NCBI GenBank assembly: GCA_947652605.1
Contig: OX393578.1
Location: forward strand, 61,201,415-61,265,414
From: Elmis aenea
Lineage: Eukaryota > Arthropoda > Insecta > Coleoptera > Elmidae
DNA: 64,000 nucleotides
Direction: 5' to 3'
Shown here: positions 37,846 to 49,800 of the stretch, piece by piece
Position numbering within the stretch: the first letter of the stretch is position 1
How the letters are laid out: the number at the start of each line of letters is the position of its first letter
Position numbers and translations under genes: made by a program
Notes under the pieces: model-generated
The model's database searches: none
Seen by the model: the letters and a program-made list of their open reading frames with translations, nothing else
What the model was told of the DNA's origin: nothing

Positions 37846-40504
37846 ACACCAATACAATACGAGTTAAATTTATTGGTGAATTGTGTTAATTTCAGCGTAA
37901 CAGGAGACGCACAAATTTATAAAGCCGTCCCTGGCGCGCTCTCGGAAATATTTCTGCAACTTTCGTTTAGATTTATTTAAGGGGTCTTAGACTAATAAGC
38001 GACCTTTTATTTTAAAATTCCGCGACAAACTACCGCAAAATCCGCCAATAAATCTTGCTTGTTAAGCACAATGATAAAACATTCTCTCATCTCGCATGAT
38101 AGATAAAAATATTGCGACAATATCCCATTTCTAATTTACTACGAATGGCACAAAAAGATTATAGGGAATATGGCTGAAATAAAAACAATTGGAGTATCCC
38201 TCGGAGCTTTGGTCGGCCTTACGTGGCAGAACGAAAACGGATAAATACGATACAGCTACTAGGACAGGGATGGCTATAAAACTGTAATGGAAGTTAGCAG
38301 GAGTTTCTCAAGCAACGGTAGACTACACGACGATTTATGTGTCGCACAACTGAAACCTGCTTAATGGGGAAACCGATCCGAGGACTTAAGGGCGCTTCAT
38401 ATAAGGGTGGCTTTTCTTAACAATTCGCGTTGTATGCGACCGAGTGAGTGATTACCAAAGGTATAAATTACCAGTTATCTAAACTACGCAGGTTGAGGTG
38501 CGAAAGGAGGGATACGCGTTAACGGTTTTTTGCGTAGTCGTAAATTTGACGAAAGATGATTTAAACAACCGTTCACAAAACACAGACAACGAGAAATAGC
38601 TGATAATGTAGAAGCCCACGAACAACACACAAAATTTACATTTTTTAAAAGAAACAAAAATATTTTAAATAAAAACAGTGTCACAATAACTTTTGGGACT
38701 ATTCAAATAAAAAAAAAACTAAAATACGTCTAACAAAAGAATGTATTTGACGTGACCCTTCAACATAATCCCAGGATGATTAATACATACTCCTACTTAA
38801 TAAGAATATTGTATTCATGGTGAATAAAAAACACTTAATATTTTCAAAGATTGTTTTTTAAATAAGTTTAAAGTTCCCTTCAGCAATAATACATTTCACA
38901 ATTCTTAATTTTCACTACTTAAAAGCTGCCGTATGAGAAAAGGCATCACACTTTGCTGAGTACTTCAGACAAAACAATCCTGTGTAGCATTTAGCTTTAA
39001 CTGTATTTTGTGCATGGTTTAACTGCATTTACAAAACCCCTACTCCTAGAGAACACTGCACACATGACTTTTCCATTGCTCGGTGCTTTTTAGTCATTGA
39101 CGCCATTGCTCAAGTAAGTTTTGTCGCCTTTCGCAAATTTTGAAGAAATGTAATGCCCACCATTATTAATAAGATGAAACATCCGTTTAATTTTCAATAA
39201 ATTTTTAGCTTGGCCTTCGTATTAAAAACTTTGCATTACCAGAAATATAGGAACGTTTAATATTCAGTTTAAACAAAAAACCATTGTCCTTAAAAAAAAA
39301 TCACTGATGATGTTTTAAAAATACATCGAGAATTTTAAGCAGATTTTTATACCACTTTATAGATCTTTTCCCATATAATAATATAACAGATTTACCAGGA
39401 TTTCTTTGCAACAATGTACAAGAAAATATACTAGAAAATTGCCTGAGCAGATATCAAAATGTCCTACATATCTGCTTCAGTACTTTTCTTGTATATTTTA
39501 ATAAATGAATCCTGTTATTTATCCAAGCAAATTTTGGGCAATTTGTTCTTAGTTAAACTTGTGAAAAAAATATACTAAAAACACCTGCACCCTCATCAAA
39601 AATATGACATGATGCTGAGTAATTTTTTGAATTTTTGTGATCACAGAGCGGGTGTCTTTGAAATCACGCTAAAAAACTTCAGGCCATAACTGCGAGCGTT
39701 TTGTTTAAAGCCAAACGACGTTAACTAATCCGCATTATTCATCTTTGTACCTCCAAAACATCACAAAGCAAATAACATCCTGTGAGCCCTCCTCTGAATC
39801 CTTTCACGTTTCTTTGTATAAAAAAACCCTGTCACTTCCACGTTTCCATTATTGTGTTACTCGGTCACATTTGTATGCTCAAGATGACGCCTTACTTTTA
39901 CTGTTCCTTCTCGTGTCAAAAGCAAGTGACCTCCAGCACCAATTTAGGTATTCTCCCACTGTTTTTCCGTACCAGATTCCGTTTTGTATCGCCCTCGCTA
40001 CAGTGCGTTAGCGTGAATCCACCCGACCGGCCGTAATTGCATTATGGATTTAAAAAATAGCAACTTTGATTGTAATTCAGGTCGCTTCTCGCCTGGCCTG
40101 TGCCTTCCGCCTGACAAATGACGAGCTTCCACGCTCCTGCTATGCTCCTCTCGTTTGCAGGAGCGGACTAGGAGTGTTTAGGAATTCAGCGCATGCATGC
40201 TCTGGAATTTACATGGCTTGCCAACGTTAACTGTATGTTATCTAATCCCTCTATGACATGTTAATTTACAAATTACAAGATACTTCGACAAAGAGGTACG
40301 GAAGTTGTTAAGGAGCAGAGTCGTGTTTACTTAGAAGCGAAAAATTGGCGCAAAATAATTGAAGATAAGAAAATATTTTTAAGAACGATGGTAATTAACG
40401 TTAAAACAAACACTAAATTCACAGCCCAATCAGATAAAAAGGATAAAAACCTAAATGTTAAGAAAGAGAATATTTTGAGAAGAAATTAACAAACAATTAA
40501 TTTT
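37846..40504. other. noncoding stretch
   Basis: No supported gene. GC-richer patches occur at 38,170-38,430 and 39,780-40,210. The second contains overlapping frames of 84-88 codons that are not recognisable, and a hairpin (9 bp stem CGCTCCTGC at 40,132-40,140 with GCAGGAGCG at 40,157-40,165). It could be regulatory; nothing decides this. Confidence 0.45.
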
Positions 40505-41010
40505 TAGTTAAAAAAGACCTAAAACTATTTCTTACAAATTCAAAATGAAGAAAATGGTCTTGAATTTTGTCATCACAAAATGTGCAATAACCTTTATATT
40601 TTCTAATCATCTTAAAGACACAACATTTTAAAATCATTCAAAATTTTGAAAAACGTTCCAAGTGTATAACCTTGCATTTTTTCATTAACCTTTATATTTT
40701 ATAGAAATGTTTAAGACACCCCAAGTAATGCATTCTAACTTTTGGTTTGTTTAAAAACGGCCTAAAACTATTTTTTACTGTTATCCCAAATTTTGAAAAA
40801 AGTTCCAAGTGCTATAACCTGGCTTTTATAGTTGTCAAAAATTCAAAATTTTTGCAATCACTTTTATATTTTCTAGAAATGTTTAAGACACCTCAAGCAA
40901 TGCATCATCACTTTCGGTTTGTTCAAAAACGGTCTAAAACTATTTTTTATAGCTCTTCAAAGTTTTGATAAAGTGTCAAGTGTATTATAACCTTGCGTTT
41001 TTAAACAAAA
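40505..41010 (-). repeat. ~160-172 bp repeat family, inverted copies
   Basis: This is the reverse orientation of the 9,300-9,870 array. The landmark AAAACGGCCTAAAACTATTTTT appears at about 40,755 and, with one change (CGGTC), 172 bp later at about 40,927; a more diverged start lies at 40,510. Blocks AGAAATGTTTAAGACACC, CAAG-AATGCAT and CAAGTG-TATAACCTTGC recur in order. No coding capacity. Confidence 0.75.
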
Positions 41011-42964
41011 ATCGTTTACAAAAATAACCTGTGATCACCACATACAAAAATAGATGTTTATTTATTTAAGGAAGTGGTTAGTATTAGAGAATGAAAAATG
41101 TCTAACGCCAAAACTATTAATTACAATAAAACTTTAACCCAAACACCTTTAAATCGATATCAATAAAAAGCTATTCTCAAATTACTCCTTTATCAAAGCA
41201 AGAACTAATTTTGCATATCCCTCTGTCAACTAGACTAAACCTTCATCGTTTTTGCTACTATATCACCCTATAAATCCCTTAAACGAACCTTTTTCAATAC
41301 GCATCTGTAAAATGACATTTCATCAGCATCCAATTTACTAAACCAATCATGTCTCTACAATCTTTATCATTTTCAGCGCCAGACGGTGTCTTGTAAGAGA
41401 ACTTAAAATATGTAAAGTAAGGCGTACCATCAGAATTTATCAGGCGAAAACTTCGAATTTGTTACTGAAAAATTATGTTCCCTAATAAAATTCGAAGGAG
41501 ACGAAAAAACGACGATATGAAAAACGGCGATATTAAAAGATTATAATACTGGGTCATGTTATAATATATCTCAAAAGTACTTTACTGTTGTATTTATCAT
41601 CGGCATTAAAGGCAAATTATTAATAGCTTATCGATCGGTTTTGTAAAACGCCATAAATCTATTCGAAACAGCCCTCTACAGTGTTATCGAGAGATAATTG
41701 CGCCCATTTATTTACGAAACCCCAATTTTAATTGGTAATTTTTCGTCTTATTAACTACAAAAAGTGTTAAATGTACAAATTTTACTGCCAAATTTAACTA
41801 ATCGCTCGCATGCAAAAACAGCAACCGAACCATTATGTTTTGTAAGTGTTGGCTTGGGTTTCCAGGACATTTCGTGGTTCGGGGAAACTCGTTATGGCTT
41901 ACAGAATTTTCAAGGTAATGCCAGGAGTTTTGGGAAGTATTAAAAACTTGTATTTGCATAATGGAGATATTCAACCACCAACATCCATATTAAATTCAAT
42001 TATTAATAACCTGACGTTGATCAAAATAAATTCAACAAATTTGAAATATGTTTCAGAAGTTTAAACTATTAAGAGCTTATGAATTACAGCTGAAAGCTTC
42101 AAATTTTGATCTTGAAAGCCTTTTCATAACATTGTCGCCAACTAGGTACGTGAATATACAGACAAAAAACCCAAACGTATACTGTTTAAGTTAGTTTAAA
42201 TTATGCTAATAAAGATCTCGTGTAAAAAAGCCAGAGAAAAACTGACCTACATACAAAAAAATATATATACAAAAAATATTTATTAATACTTGCTTTTACT
42301 CCAACATAATACAACCAGCCATGAATGAAATGTGTTTTAATTTAATTAATGTTTCATAACTTCGCCGTAGTATTTAACATTTACATTAACGAAGTTTCCT
42401 TATAATGTCTGAAAACTAGTTCATGAATTTAAAGCCACAATGAAAACGTAGCAGTCTGCAACAATTTCGTTATAAAATAAAAGATTCAGAGATCTGAGTA
42501 ACAGCAACGTTATAACAGTACTTAAAGCGCGCACTAATAAATATAAAATTATATAGATTCACAATTGAACGTCGTAAAAGTTATACATTGTAGCATTTAG
42601 TGGTTCTAAGTTTAGTTGTTTGGTAGTTATAATTTTAGGTCGCTGCCTATAAATCATAGCTAGATTATATCTTTGTACTAAAGGTAGAAAATAAATATTT
42701 GTTATGTTATCATACTTTTTGTGACCATTAAAATAAATGAACAGTAAAATGAAAGTTTTTTACGACCTATAATCTATGACAAAGTCGCTTTTAGCACTAA
42801 AATGAACTCTTCTATTTAAAAGGATTGAAATGGCAAAACATATCCCTTACTAAGCCACTATTTTCAATTTTAAAGTAAATTATGGTTGTGCTTACTATTT
42901 TTTGTGTCTACAGCCTTAAATTTCTTTAAATATATTTTAGTACTTTACCTCTGGCCAATTATTA
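41011..42964. other. AT-rich noncoding stretch
   Basis: No supported gene. The frame at 41,846-42,064 has no recognised motif. Confidence 0.5.
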
Positions 42965-43577
42965 TTACTATTATTTCCGCGGAGGTGGTCCCCTTTTGGG
43001 TTCCTGTACTGCGACCCATTGGTCTATTGTACCCTCTGGTGATGGCCCATTAAAGAAGTCCTGTGGTTTTGATAAACTCCAGGATTTTCTTTAAGGGTGT
43101 TTTTCTTCACTCTTCTTGGTTGGCTTTTTCCATCCTTAGAAGTCTACGCGGATAGGGTGTGAATCCTTCACACTGGCATAGTACGTGAAGAGGAGATTCT
43201 TCTTCTTCACCACATCCTCTGCATATATCGGTCTCTGAGAGCCCTATTATGTAGATGTGTTTGTTTAGCCCACAGTGTCCCGTGACGAGTCCTGTGGTTG
43301 CTTTGTTATCTGCTCTGCTTATCCTAAGCATTTCTTCTGTCTTTTCTTTAGAGACCATTGACAGGATAGCCTTAGAATGGGCTTGTCCTTCAATTTTTTT
43401 CCAATCGATTATGCTCTTGTCTTAATGTGTCATTAAGACACCGCTTGGCTGTTCCATAGGATGTACCAACTGCGGGTTCTGGCCGGAAGAAAGGTGCCTC
43501 GCTGCCAATTTTGACTAGGCGATCTGCCTTCTCGTTCCCTGGTATATTGGTGTGCCCTGCGCAGGATACCAGGCAAC
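42965..43577 (-). mobile_element. LINE remnant with RNase H end and C-terminal zinc-knuckle-like region
   Basis: On the minus strand from about 43,577: CLVSCAGHTNIPGNEKADRL, the C-terminal part of a retrotransposon RNase H domain (GHTxIPGNExAD). Then GSEAPFFRPEPAVGTSYGTA and RQEHNRLEK. After a frameshift the frame 43,358-43,107 gives NKATTGLVTGHCGLNKHIYI, GLSETDICRGCGEEEESPLH and VLCQCEGF, the Cys/His-rich region following RNase H in such elements. The 3' part reads through PLKEILEFIKTTGLL-like sequence to about 42,990. An RNase H domain separates this from the other LINE remnants in the window (I/R1-like groups carry one). It has at least two frame breaks and only the 3' part survives. Confidence 0.85.
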
Positions 43578-44010
43578 TACTAACTATTTAAACAGACTTC
43601 AAAAACTGCAGAGTAAGGCTATGAGAATTATTTTACACCATTCCAGGTACACTAAAATTACTTCACAGTGGTTTAGTATCAAACAATAGATAGTTTATAG
43701 TACGATATTTAACTAAAAATTCTGAGATTCACAATTATTCAACTAGATTTTAAATTGCCATTCAGGAAACGAAATTACACCCAAAATTTCCTATTTTATA
43801 AAGGATTAAAAGTTTATAACGATCTATCAAACAAGGTTAAAAATGAAACTAATATCATAAGATTTAGACATAAGCTCGGTAGTTTTATAAAGGAAAATAA
43901 AAATTTATTTTTTAAATTAATTAAACTACGAAAAACCTTTTTGCAGTACCCATACATTACCATCTCAAGATGGCGATTTGAACTAATTAATTGCCTAATT
44001 GCTTAAATTT
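43578..44010 (+). mobile_element. LINE 3' remnant, C-terminal reverse transcriptase region
   Basis: Starting at 43,582 the plus strand reads NYLNRLQKLQSKAMRIILHH, then after breaks FKLPFRKRNYTQNFLFYKGL, KVYNDLSNKVKNETNI and IRFRHKLGSFIKENK. This order (LQKLQxKAxRxI, FxKxxxQxxLxYKGxxxxNxLP, FKxxLxxYI) is the usual C-terminal end of many animal LINE ORFs with no RNase H. Clade not assigned. Stops occur at about 43,687-43,745. The element abuts the oppositely oriented RNase H LINE piece within a few bases. Confidence 0.75.
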
Positions 44011-45224
44011 AAAATGGAAAGTAAACCACGAAATTTCCTTTGTTGTTCGACTTTCATTGGCGAAAAAATAAAAGAGTTAAACTCTGCAAAAACTTGACCT
44101 AGATTCCAATTTTTTTTTGCTTAATAATTTGGCGCAGTTATACAGAAACAATTGAAAACAAAGGAGTAATTTTCAAATTATGCGCCAAAGCAAAATCCAA
44201 CGTACGTGATTTAAATAAATACAGAATTTTTATAATTCTCCTTTTGTTGATGGTACTCTGCGGTTTTTATTTGCTTTTTAATTTTATTCTAAAACTTTGA
44301 ATAAGTGCTTTGTGAATACGGTAAACAAGAGGGATAAAAATTAAGAAGCTTTTGTGGTGAGACGGTAGAAGTTGCTTTTAGAGCTTTAACTTTGAAATGT
44401 AAGAATCTTATCGGCACAGAGACGAAAGAAAACAACTTCAGAACACCTCAGCTCTGAGATATATTCCGTTTAAATACTCGGGATATTATTTGACAATTAC
44501 GGCATTATATGCTGTTGTGAAGCATTAACTCGGAAAGAACTTTTATATAAGCAAGCTTGACTTTCAAGACAATAATTCGAGATGAAAAATGAAAGAAATA
44601 TTCTCGCATGTTCACGCTAATTCTACTTTATATCGAAAAACAGAAATTTATCTTTGACAGACTTGTGAGCCTAAGTGCAAAGTTGGGTATAGACATTTAA
44701 AGTTCAAAGTTAACTCAAAAAAAAAAGTTTTGTCGTCGAATTTCACAAAAAAGTTAATGTTTTCCACAAAATATACCATCTAAATTATTTTCAACTCAAG
44801 AATTAGTTTAAAAACCCAATATATTACAACATTTTATACACAATGTCATGAAAAAAAATATATCGTGGCATAAATACGTTTAGTTAAAATTTAAAAATCA
44901 CTTACACTCTCTCAAATATTTGTCATGTTGTTTTAGTAGTTAAGAAACCTATTGGTAAAGGGACGGGAGTTCAAACAATGCTATATTTTTTTTACCAAAC
45001 AGACTCCTGTAAACGATTATAGATTTTGAGCTAAATTATTACATATGTTGTTTAATTTAGCAAATTCTTGGAAAATTTTTATAAACTCTGAAGAAGCAAA
45101 AAAAATGAATCGATTTAAAGACAAATTAATAGCGCCTATATGTTACTGAAATGTTGTTTAAGATTGTTTTATACAGTGAAGCATTTGCTTAATTTTTTTG
45201 ACAAGAAATACCAAGAGTATATTT
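44011..45224. other. AT-rich noncoding stretch, nothing recognised
   Basis: No gene-like frame. Weak similarity of 45,060-45,110 (CTCTGAAGAAGC) to the repeat fragment at 45,240 is noted. Confidence 0.45.
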
Positions 45225-45345
45225 ATGAAGTAAGTTTTAAAAACTCTGAAGAGCCATAAAAATAACTTTCAGTCAGTTTTTGAACATATTGGTAGTCGTG
45301 CATTGCTTTAATGTGGTTCAACATTTTTACAAACAATTAATTAAA
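45225..45345. repeat. partial copy of the ~160-172 bp repeat family
   Basis: Contains AAACTCTGAAGAGCCATAAAA, CAGTTTTTGAACAT and GTGCATTGCTTTAATGTGGTT, paralleling blocks in the main arrays and in the 31.3 kb copy. Diverged and short. Confidence 0.4.
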
Positions 45346-45864
45346 TAAAGCTTATTTACACCTATCAATAATTTACTTGAAATAAAACAACCTTGATTCT
45401 GATTGGCTTTTAATTATTCTAAGTTAGTAAAGATAAACTTTTCAACACCATTAAACATTCTCAATAACGTAAATTATAGCTTCGAGCGACGTTGTAAATA
45501 GGCTGCCAATATTTCACTCATTAGAAAATATGCAAAGTTGTCTTTAGCTGACAAAGTTCGAACAATCGATTGGAACAAACATTGCGACAAGTCGAACTGT
45601 ACAAATTCCCTCTTGCTGTTTAATAAAACCTCCTGGGATCTATACAACGTATTGAAACAATAAGGCATTGTTACTTGCTCGATTTACCCCGCCAAACTGC
45701 GAGATTTATCTGTACACAAATAGCTGATATCTTTATTACTTCTGTTTCTTTGTAATTTATGGATCATTGGGTCTAGTATTGGAACAGGATTGCTTATTTC
45801 AAGTTAAAGCTGTATAGAAAATGGTTTTTACTCGTTTATTAAATAATTCAGCAAAATTATCAGT
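45346..45864. other. AT-rich noncoding stretch, nothing recognised
   Basis: The minus-strand 64-codon frame at 45,668-45,474 is not recognisable. Confidence 0.4.
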
Positions 45865-46067
45865 CAGTATTTCTTAAAGTGTGGTCCGCGCACCCCTGGC
45901 GTCCCTGAATCCTTCTGAAGGCGTCCCCTGAACTTTTTCATGATGTTCAATAGTCATTCAAATTTATTTGTCAGGCTTAAGTATTATCTACAAACAATTT
46001 ATTGGGGTCCTTTATAAGATTTTAATTTTGGAAGGGATTCTTGGAGTAAAAAGTTTGAGAAACACTT
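45865..46067. mobile_element. hAT-like MITE, about 200 bp
   Basis: The left end is CAGTATTTCTTAAAGTGTGG and the right end contains AAGTTTGAGAAACACTT. These are the two halves of the CAGTGxTTCTCAAACTxTG terminal inverted repeat known from hAT-family transposons. The inside contains GTCCGCGCACCCC and GGGGTCC segments and no ORF. Flanks begin TTATC on both sides (TTATCAGT left, TTATCTAA right), suggestive of a decayed 8 bp target-site duplication. Too short to code for transposase. Confidence 0.72.
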
Positions 46068-46654
46068 ATCTAAGTTATAGGTGGATGAATAAAGCTACCT
46101 TACAATTTCGTAAAATGACTTCTAGTGTGCGATTCAAGTAATTTTAACAAAATATGTGATTTTTGGGAGCTCGTGGATTTCCACAGGTGGCCATTCACAG
46201 TCCTCGGACGTATTCAAGACCCAGACATGTAAATTGATCGAATATCCTTTTATATTATCTCGCCTTTGATAGTCTGACCTACATCAGACTACTTGTTAAG
46301 GTCTAAGCGTTGAAGTATACATCTACAGATCCAATTATAAAGTTACATTTAACTTCCACATCAACTTCCACGCACAACTAAGGCAGCAATCAAGTTTGAA
46401 TGACGTTCAACACTACACAAAGAATATAAGTTGTGTACTTTATAAGCTTTCTTAATAATTGTATCGCAATAACGAGACGAGTTGCGCGAACTACGTACCT
46501 ACTTCAGATATGTTTTTTGCAGAGGTAAAAAATTGTATCACAAGCACCAAACAAATTGTAAAACAGGGCTTGTTCTATGATTTTGAAAAACGTTCAACTT
46601 TAGAATAGTTGGGTATTCGAATATTGGTCTTAGATATTATACAGACCCATTAGA
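46068..46654. other. noncoding stretch, nothing recognised
   Basis: Moderate composition around 46,160-46,240 but no supported feature. Confidence 0.45.
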
Positions 46655-46900
46655 AAACTTCCAAATTTTTGCAAAAATAACGCAAAGTTATGCAATTCAA
46701 ACTTTTTCAAAATTTTAAAGAGCTGTACGAATTGTTTTAGGGCGATTCTGAACAAAATAAAGATGGAAATGCATAGCTTAGGGTGTCTAGGATTTTCAGA
46801 AAGTATGAAGACCATTGCAAAACAAACAAATGTTTGAAAAATACAAGGCACTTGGAACTTTTTCAAGCGACAGGATTTATTTTTTAAAAAACCTTTTGGT
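46655..46900 (+). repeat. single copy of the ~160-172 bp repeat family
   Basis: Contains AAAATTTTAAAGAGCTGTA, TTTTAGGGCGATTCTGAACA, AAATGCATAGCTTAGGGTGT and AAGACCATTGCAAA in the same order as the 9.3 kb array. The GGGCGATTCTGAAC block takes the place of GGCCGTTTTTGAAC. Forward orientation. Confidence 0.65.
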
Positions 46901-47829
46901 AATGTTGCATAATCAGTTGTTGGCGCACATCCAACAACAGACATGCATGTGTCGGCGCAAGAAAAATAGTTGCATCAGGGCGTATAAATCTACTTCAATT
47001 GAATGATGGTCGACAACTAAACACACTTCGATAAAGTACAAAATCTAGTCGACGTTACCCAACCAGGTAAGGGTTCGAGAACCAAGCTATGAACATGTTT
47101 TCCGTCCTGCAACATTGATATATTCAACATATAATTTAGGACATCCTAGAAGACTACTCTGGGTTAGGTCTGTACTATGAACTTATCCGCTAGAGATCGA
47201 TCTATTTTTGGATGAAATTTCAAATTAATATTCATTAGTATATCAAGTATAATTGAGAAAAAGTACTAAGTTCCGAGCGGAAACAATTTGTGTACTATTT
47301 ATGTATGAAAATGGAGTAGAAATTTATAGGTACAGGGTGTAATTTTCATCAAAAATTGATACAGCACAAAAACCATTTAGGTTCAAGCTTTCAGCAGATC
47401 TAGAATCTTTTGAATAACTTAAGATTCTTACAATCTGAAGACACTACAGCTATTACGATTAAGCGTCCAAAAAGGTCCAGAAAAATTGACTTTTTATACT
47501 ATAGTTCATACAGGAACAAAACTATCGTCCGTTTGCAAAGTTCCATCAATTATTTATTTTCTTAGCAAAAATGTCGCGCCCATTTGAAATATCGAACTCG
47601 AAAAGAACTAAAAGGCGAATTTTGTTTTACAAAACAAAACATTTGACACGGGCAACAGCTGCAGAACGTGGGTGTTGCATTTTATTAAACCCTTAATCAA
47701 TAAATGTATATTGCAGAGAGACAAAAATATTGCTTCGTGGCTTAATTTAACAAATAAGCCACTACAGGATAATACAAGGATCAAGCTGACTTTATTCTCA
47801 ATATTATTTAGCATTTGAATTTAAATCTA
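46901..47829. other. noncoding stretch
   Basis: No supported gene. An ACAGGGTGTAATTTTCATCA sequence at about 47,335 resembles a repeat terminus, but no partner end was found. The minus frame 47,814-47,608 is not recognisable. Confidence 0.45.
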
Positions 47830-48200
47830 TTCAATGTTATTCCCTTCAGCAATCATCCATTTTAAAAAACTCCCAGCCAATCATTTTTCGGAATGCTTGC
47901 GAAAAATTGAAAATATCATCCTCAGAAAAGAACTTGTTACCTTGCAAATTTCCAAAAAATATCCTGAAGTCGTACCATAACCAAATCAGGTGAGTACCAA
48001 AAACGCTCTATTAATTAGAGCATTCCTTTTTTTCATACAAAAATTGGAGAGACATAATCTTCTTCTCTTGAACTTTACTCAATGCTTCAGGCAAACATTT
48101 TTCGGTGTACCATTTCACTGCTTCTGTCTTTTGTGCATCTAGCTTAGTTGCAATGACCAGGCCCGTACTTCTAAACAAAACATCAAACCATTTCTTTTAT
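47830..48200 (-). mobile_element. mariner-type transposase remnant
   Basis: On the minus strand from about 48,165: TGLVIATKLDAQKTEAVKWY, then TEKCLPEALSKVQEKK, the block preceding the second catalytic Asp in mariner transposases (usual form AEWYxxxCLPxVF). The catalytic DNA/H segment is missing or scrambled. Then LTH/SPDLVMV-like, KFFSEDDIFNF and a KMIGWEFFKM-like tail follow, parallel to the family's C-terminal region. Frameshifts are frequent. No terminal repeats were found. Weaker than the copy at 24.8 kb. Confidence 0.55.
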
Positions 48201-48954
48201 TACTGGCTTATTTTTTGTGATTGTCTGGCTACTAGTATTATTTTACTCTCAAAAATTTTAGTCTGGCCCTTATAAACATTCTAAATGGTGCATTATTTTA
48301 ATTGGAACTTCATTAAAACGTCGGTGGCGCTCCTCCCGTTTTATTTCATGAATTTTTTATACTTCTTGGTTTCGTTTCGCGCACAGAGAAGTCCTAAATC
48401 ATCGTTAAACGACGCGGCGATAAATTTGTGTAAAACAACCGCGTGAAATATACGTTTCTCTACCGAGAGTGATTGAATTTACTCCCACTTGTTTATTTAT
48501 ACTCTTCTTGTCGGTTTAAACATAAGGTTTTCGTTTTTTTATTACCTCTTACAAAGTCATTGTGTTGTATTGCTCGCTATTAAATTTTCCCGAATGCCTT
48601 TGTTGCCGTAATAAACGCGGTCCTCATTTATTTTTGCGACTCTCGTGTAGATCCATTCATCTAAATTTAAATTCGCTCTTTTATTTGCGTAGTTTACGCC
48701 TTTGTTTATTAATCCTTTGAGGTTAGTCCAACTTCCGGTATCTAATTAATTGAATTTGCTTGCCGGTGAACATAGCAAAGACGGGCACGACTTTTTTCTG
48801 CGGATTTATTTTTAGTTCCCCCGATATTTCTCGTAATTGTACAAAGGCACGACGGACCATTATTCACCTTGGGGCAAAATTGTTTTCGCAACCGCAGATT
48901 TTAATAAGAATATTAGTTCTATTCCTAGTATACTAAAAATATTAAGATTTTAGA
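48201..48954. other. noncoding stretch with a GC-richer island
   Basis: About 48,300-48,860 is less AT-rich than its surroundings, with GTCGGTGGCGCTCC, GACGCGGCGATAAATT and TGTTTATTTATAC among others, and has no recognisable ORF. It could be a regulatory element. Confidence 0.4.
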
Positions 48955-49800
48955 GTCACCCATTGACGTCTCCTAGGGGTTCTTACATTAAGGGCACTTT
49001 ATTCTTGTGCACTAACACAAGCACTGACGATGCTATTTTTTGACACTATTAAAGTCACATTTTACCAACTTAAAGGGTTTTTCCTCTTGAATCCTTTTAT
49101 TATGTTCGTGTTATCTAGAAGCTGGATATCCTCGAATTCACATGCTGCAGTAGTCTTCCTTCGTGACTTTTCGCAAATTTCTGGGCTTCCCTGTCCACAA
49201 ACTTTACTCCAGCGTCCCTATGAAGATCGGCATTTCTTAAGCACGAGGCTGCACCTACGATATTCCAATACCTTTTTTTTTGAAAGTTTGGCTTGTTTTA
49301 ATGTTGCTTCTTGTTGGACAACCCCAGAGCTGTATACTTTACGTCCACAATGGTTTTTATATCTGCGTATCATTGAAGCTTTTTATTTACTGAAAGAGCG
49401 GAGCTTCTTCGTAATAGCCAATACTTTTTTCGATATTCAGTACCCAACTCCTCTCTTTTCTTTCTGACATGAGTTTTCGAACGACGTTTAGTGTCAAGTG
49501 TTAAGCCGAAGTAATTGACTGTGTTGACTAAGGTATTTTCTAACCAGGCATGGTTACCGGAGTGTGTTCTATTCGTTTGTTGGTGAAGTCAATATGGACT
49601 GACTCGGTTTCGTTAAGTTTGATTCTCCAACTTTTTGTCCAGGCTCAAATTTATTGATGGCAGCTTGCAGCTTGCTTGCTGTTTCTTCGATGCTTTTGCC
49701 GGCAGCTAGCATGGCAGTTTATTCTGCAAAAGTAGCTATTGTGTTGTATCAGTAGAAAAACAAAACTGATTGCTACTTCCACATGTAACTAGGCTCAACG
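48955..49800 (-). mobile_element. degraded Jockey-clade LINE remnant
   Basis: On the minus strand from about 49,760: TIATFAE followed by a stop where FADD is expected, then AGKSIEETASKLQAAINK, KLNETESVHIDF-like sequence in an adjacent frame, and KTHVRKKREELGTEYRKKYW, LLRRSSALSVNKKL. Then NADLHRDAGVKFVDREAQKF and AKSHEGRLLQHVN, ending in a KPFKLV-like tail with stop near 49,050. This parallels the Jockey copy at 21.5 kb block by block. The 145-codon plus-strand frame 49,030-49,467 is its antisense shadow. Multiple stops and frameshifts make it inactive. Confidence 0.82.

Noticed and set aside
40132..40165. Hairpin with 9 bp stem as an RNA gene or terminator
   Set aside because: A single short stem with no adjacent gene or conserved context; recorded only as a structural note.
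47060..47085. tRNA gene from a GGTTCGAGAACC B-box-like sequence
   Set aside because: No A box at the right distance and no cloverleaf can be folded.
49030..49467. 145-codon plus-strand frame
   Set aside because: It lies antisense to a recognisable Jockey remnant on the minus strand.
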